A DNA stretch of 6,415 nucleotides, from the NCBI GenBank assembly GCA_964415605.1, contig CAYQBA010000226.1:1-6415 (forward strand). Reading direction: 5' to 3'. Below, piece after piece: positions 5,593 to 6,415 of this stretch. Made by a program: the position numbers and the translations under genes. Numbering within the stretch: the stretch's first letter is position 1; each line of letters opens with the position of its first letter. The DNA is from UCB3 sp964415605. GTDB taxonomy: Bacteria > Chloroflexota > Anaerolineae > Epilineales > Epilineaceae. Below the pieces are notes generated by a model, which was not told where the DNA came from, ran no database searches, and saw only the letters and a list, made by a program, of their open reading frames with translations.

Positions 5593-6225
5593 ATGCCCCC
5601 CAAGATCCTCGAGCTCAACCCACCCCACCGCGTCCGCGGCGACGGCCCGCCCCCGCCGGCCGCCGACCCCGTCGACGGGTACCTGCGCGCGCTGGCCGCC
5701 GTGCTCGACGGCGTGTCGCGCGACGCCATCTGGGCCGCCGCCGACCTGATCATCGAAGCCGGCCGCGCCCGGCGCCGCATCTACCTCGTCGGCAACGGCG
5801 GCAGCGCCGCCACGGCGTCGCACATGGCCAACGACCTGTGCAAGCAGGCCACCGTGCCCGGCAGCCCCCCGCTGCGCGCCGTCGCGCTCACCGACAACGT
5901 CCCGCTCATCACCGCCTGGGGCAACGACGCCGACTACGCCGAGTGCTTCGCCCAGCAGCTCGCCAACCACGTCGAGGCCGGCGACCTCGTCGTCGCCATC
6001 TCGACCAGCGGGAACAGCCCCAACGTCCTGCGCGCCGTCGAGATCGCCCGTGCCGCCGGCGCGCGCGTCATCGCGTTCACCGGCGCCTCCGGCGGCGGTC
6101 TGCGCGACCGCGTGGACGTGTGCATCCACGTGCCGTCCGACCACATCGGCCACCAGGAAGACGTCCACCTCGTGCTGAACCACGTCATCACCACGGCCAT
6201 CCGCGCCCGGCTCGCGCCGGCCTGA
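5593..6225 (+). CDS. gmhA: Phosphoheptose isomerase-type SIS domain protein (GmhA-like)
   Basis: A 210-residue cytosolic SIS-domain protein. GmhA converts sedoheptulose 7-phosphate to D-glycero-D-manno-heptose 7-phosphate, the first committed step of heptose synthesis. The phosphate-binding segments are clear: YLVGNGGSAATASHMANDL at 64-82 and ISTSGNSPNVLRA at 136-148. HIGHQEDVHLVLNHVI at 184-199 supplies the C-terminal histidine (H192), which corresponds, aligned from memory, to the catalytic His of E. coli GmhA. At the position of the E. coli catalytic Glu there appears to be Asp (D81), as in the GNGGSAATASH branch of these isomerases. The N-terminal 25 residues are Pro-rich and not conserved. 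The kinase of the next step lies upstream, which supports the role. A different sugar-phosphate substrate or a DiaA-like non-enzymatic role is possible but less likely in this context. Confidence 0.82.
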   Translation: MPPKILELNPPHRVRGDGPPPPAADPVDGYLRALAAVLDGVSRDAIWAAADLIIEAGRARRRIYLVGNGGSAATASHMANDLCKQATVPGSPPLRAVALTDNVPLITAWGNDADYAECFAQQLANHVEAGDLVVAISTSGNSPNVLRAVEIARAAGARVIAFTGASGGGLRDRVDVCIHVPSDHIGHQEDVHLVLNHVITTAIRARLAPA

Positions 6226-6295
6226 GCGCGCGGGCGGGCCGCCGGCGGATCGGTCGAGCAACCGCGCCCGCCGCGCCCGCGCCATCCTGCTTCCC

Positions 6296-6370
6296 ATGCC
6301 CGTGCGCGCCCCGTTCAGCCGTAGCCTCGCCTTCGCGCTCGTCGTGTGGGCGGTCGCGTCCGCCGCCGCC
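6296..6370 (+). CDS. Start of a secretory or membrane protein, 3'-truncated by the end of natural sequence
   Basis: The ATG at 6296 opens 25 natural codons: MPVRAPFSRS, then LAFALVVWAV and ASAAA. Two arginines followed by a hydrophobic core and an Ala-rich end are what a Sec signal peptide or first membrane segment looks like. No Shine-Dalgarno sequence is visible, and no other start codon lies in frame back to the isomerase stop. From 6371 the frame runs into adapter sequence (RSEEHTSELQSLG, then TGA at 6410-6412), which is not part of the gene. The gene starts 70 nt after the isomerase and could be cotranscribed with it. The product is unknown. Confidence 0.5.
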
Positions 6371-6415
6371 AGATCGGAAGAGCACACGTCTGAACTCCAG
6401 TCACTAGGATGAATC
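6371..6415 (+). other. Illumina TruSeq adapter read-through (assembly contamination)
   Basis: From 6371 the sequence begins AGATCGGAAGAGC and continues without mismatch through the 34-base TruSeq adapter core to 6404. Positions 6405-6412 (TAGGATGA) occupy the 8-base index slot, and 6413-6415 (ATC) match the start of the P7 tail. The composition changes abruptly from GC-rich to mixed at this point. It is synthetic and should be trimmed. Confidence 0.98.

Noticed and set aside
6228..6282. Hairpin GCGCGGGC / GCCCGCGC after the isomerase as a terminator
   Set aside because: Only 8 bp of stem with a 39-nt loop and no T-tract, in sequence so GC-rich that such pairs arise by chance.

Overview
The window is very GC-rich (by eye about 70% or more). 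All convincing genes lie on the + strand. Proline/threonine-rich linkers, a DNRLRE-like domain joined to TolB-type PD40 repeats, a DUF4260 protein and a GHMP heptose kinase beside an O-antigen-ligase-type protein together suggest an environmental Chloroflexota-like bacterium, probably from a metagenome. That placement is inference; no rRNA or marker gene is present.

Layout. Positions 3-1418 hold the 3' part of a secreted or surface protein whose start lies off the left edge. A tightly packed run follows: a sugar-nucleotide epimerase (1467-2402), a D,D-heptose-7-phosphate kinase of the HddA type (2419-3396), a polytopic O-antigen ligase/polymerase-type protein (3401-4822) and a small DUF4260 membrane protein (4819-5211). 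The gaps are 16 nt, 4 nt and a 4-nt ATGA overlap, which fits one operon. The intergenic stretch 5212-5592 contains a roughly 200-bp element with long imperfect terminal inverted repeats (5241-5440) that resembles a MITE or large palindromic repeat. It is followed by a palindrome and a possible extended -10 promoter. A phosphoheptose-isomerase-type SIS protein (5593-6225) comes next, and then the first 25 codons of a secretory protein (from 6296).

The last 45 bases (6371-6415) are not biological. They match the Illumina TruSeq read-2-side adapter, followed by an 8-base index and the start of the P7 tail. The natural sequence ends at 6370, and every reading frame that continues past it is chimeric.

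Functionally, the SIS isomerase and the GHMP kinase would supply consecutive steps of GDP-D-glycero-D-manno-heptose synthesis. The epimerase would supply another activated sugar, and the ligase-type protein would polymerise or transfer the glycan at the membrane. The phosphatase (GmhB) and guanylyltransferase (HddC) steps are not in this window. I see no defence system, CRISPR array, tRNA or rRNA. The most notable non-coding object is the inverted-repeat element between the two heptose genes.
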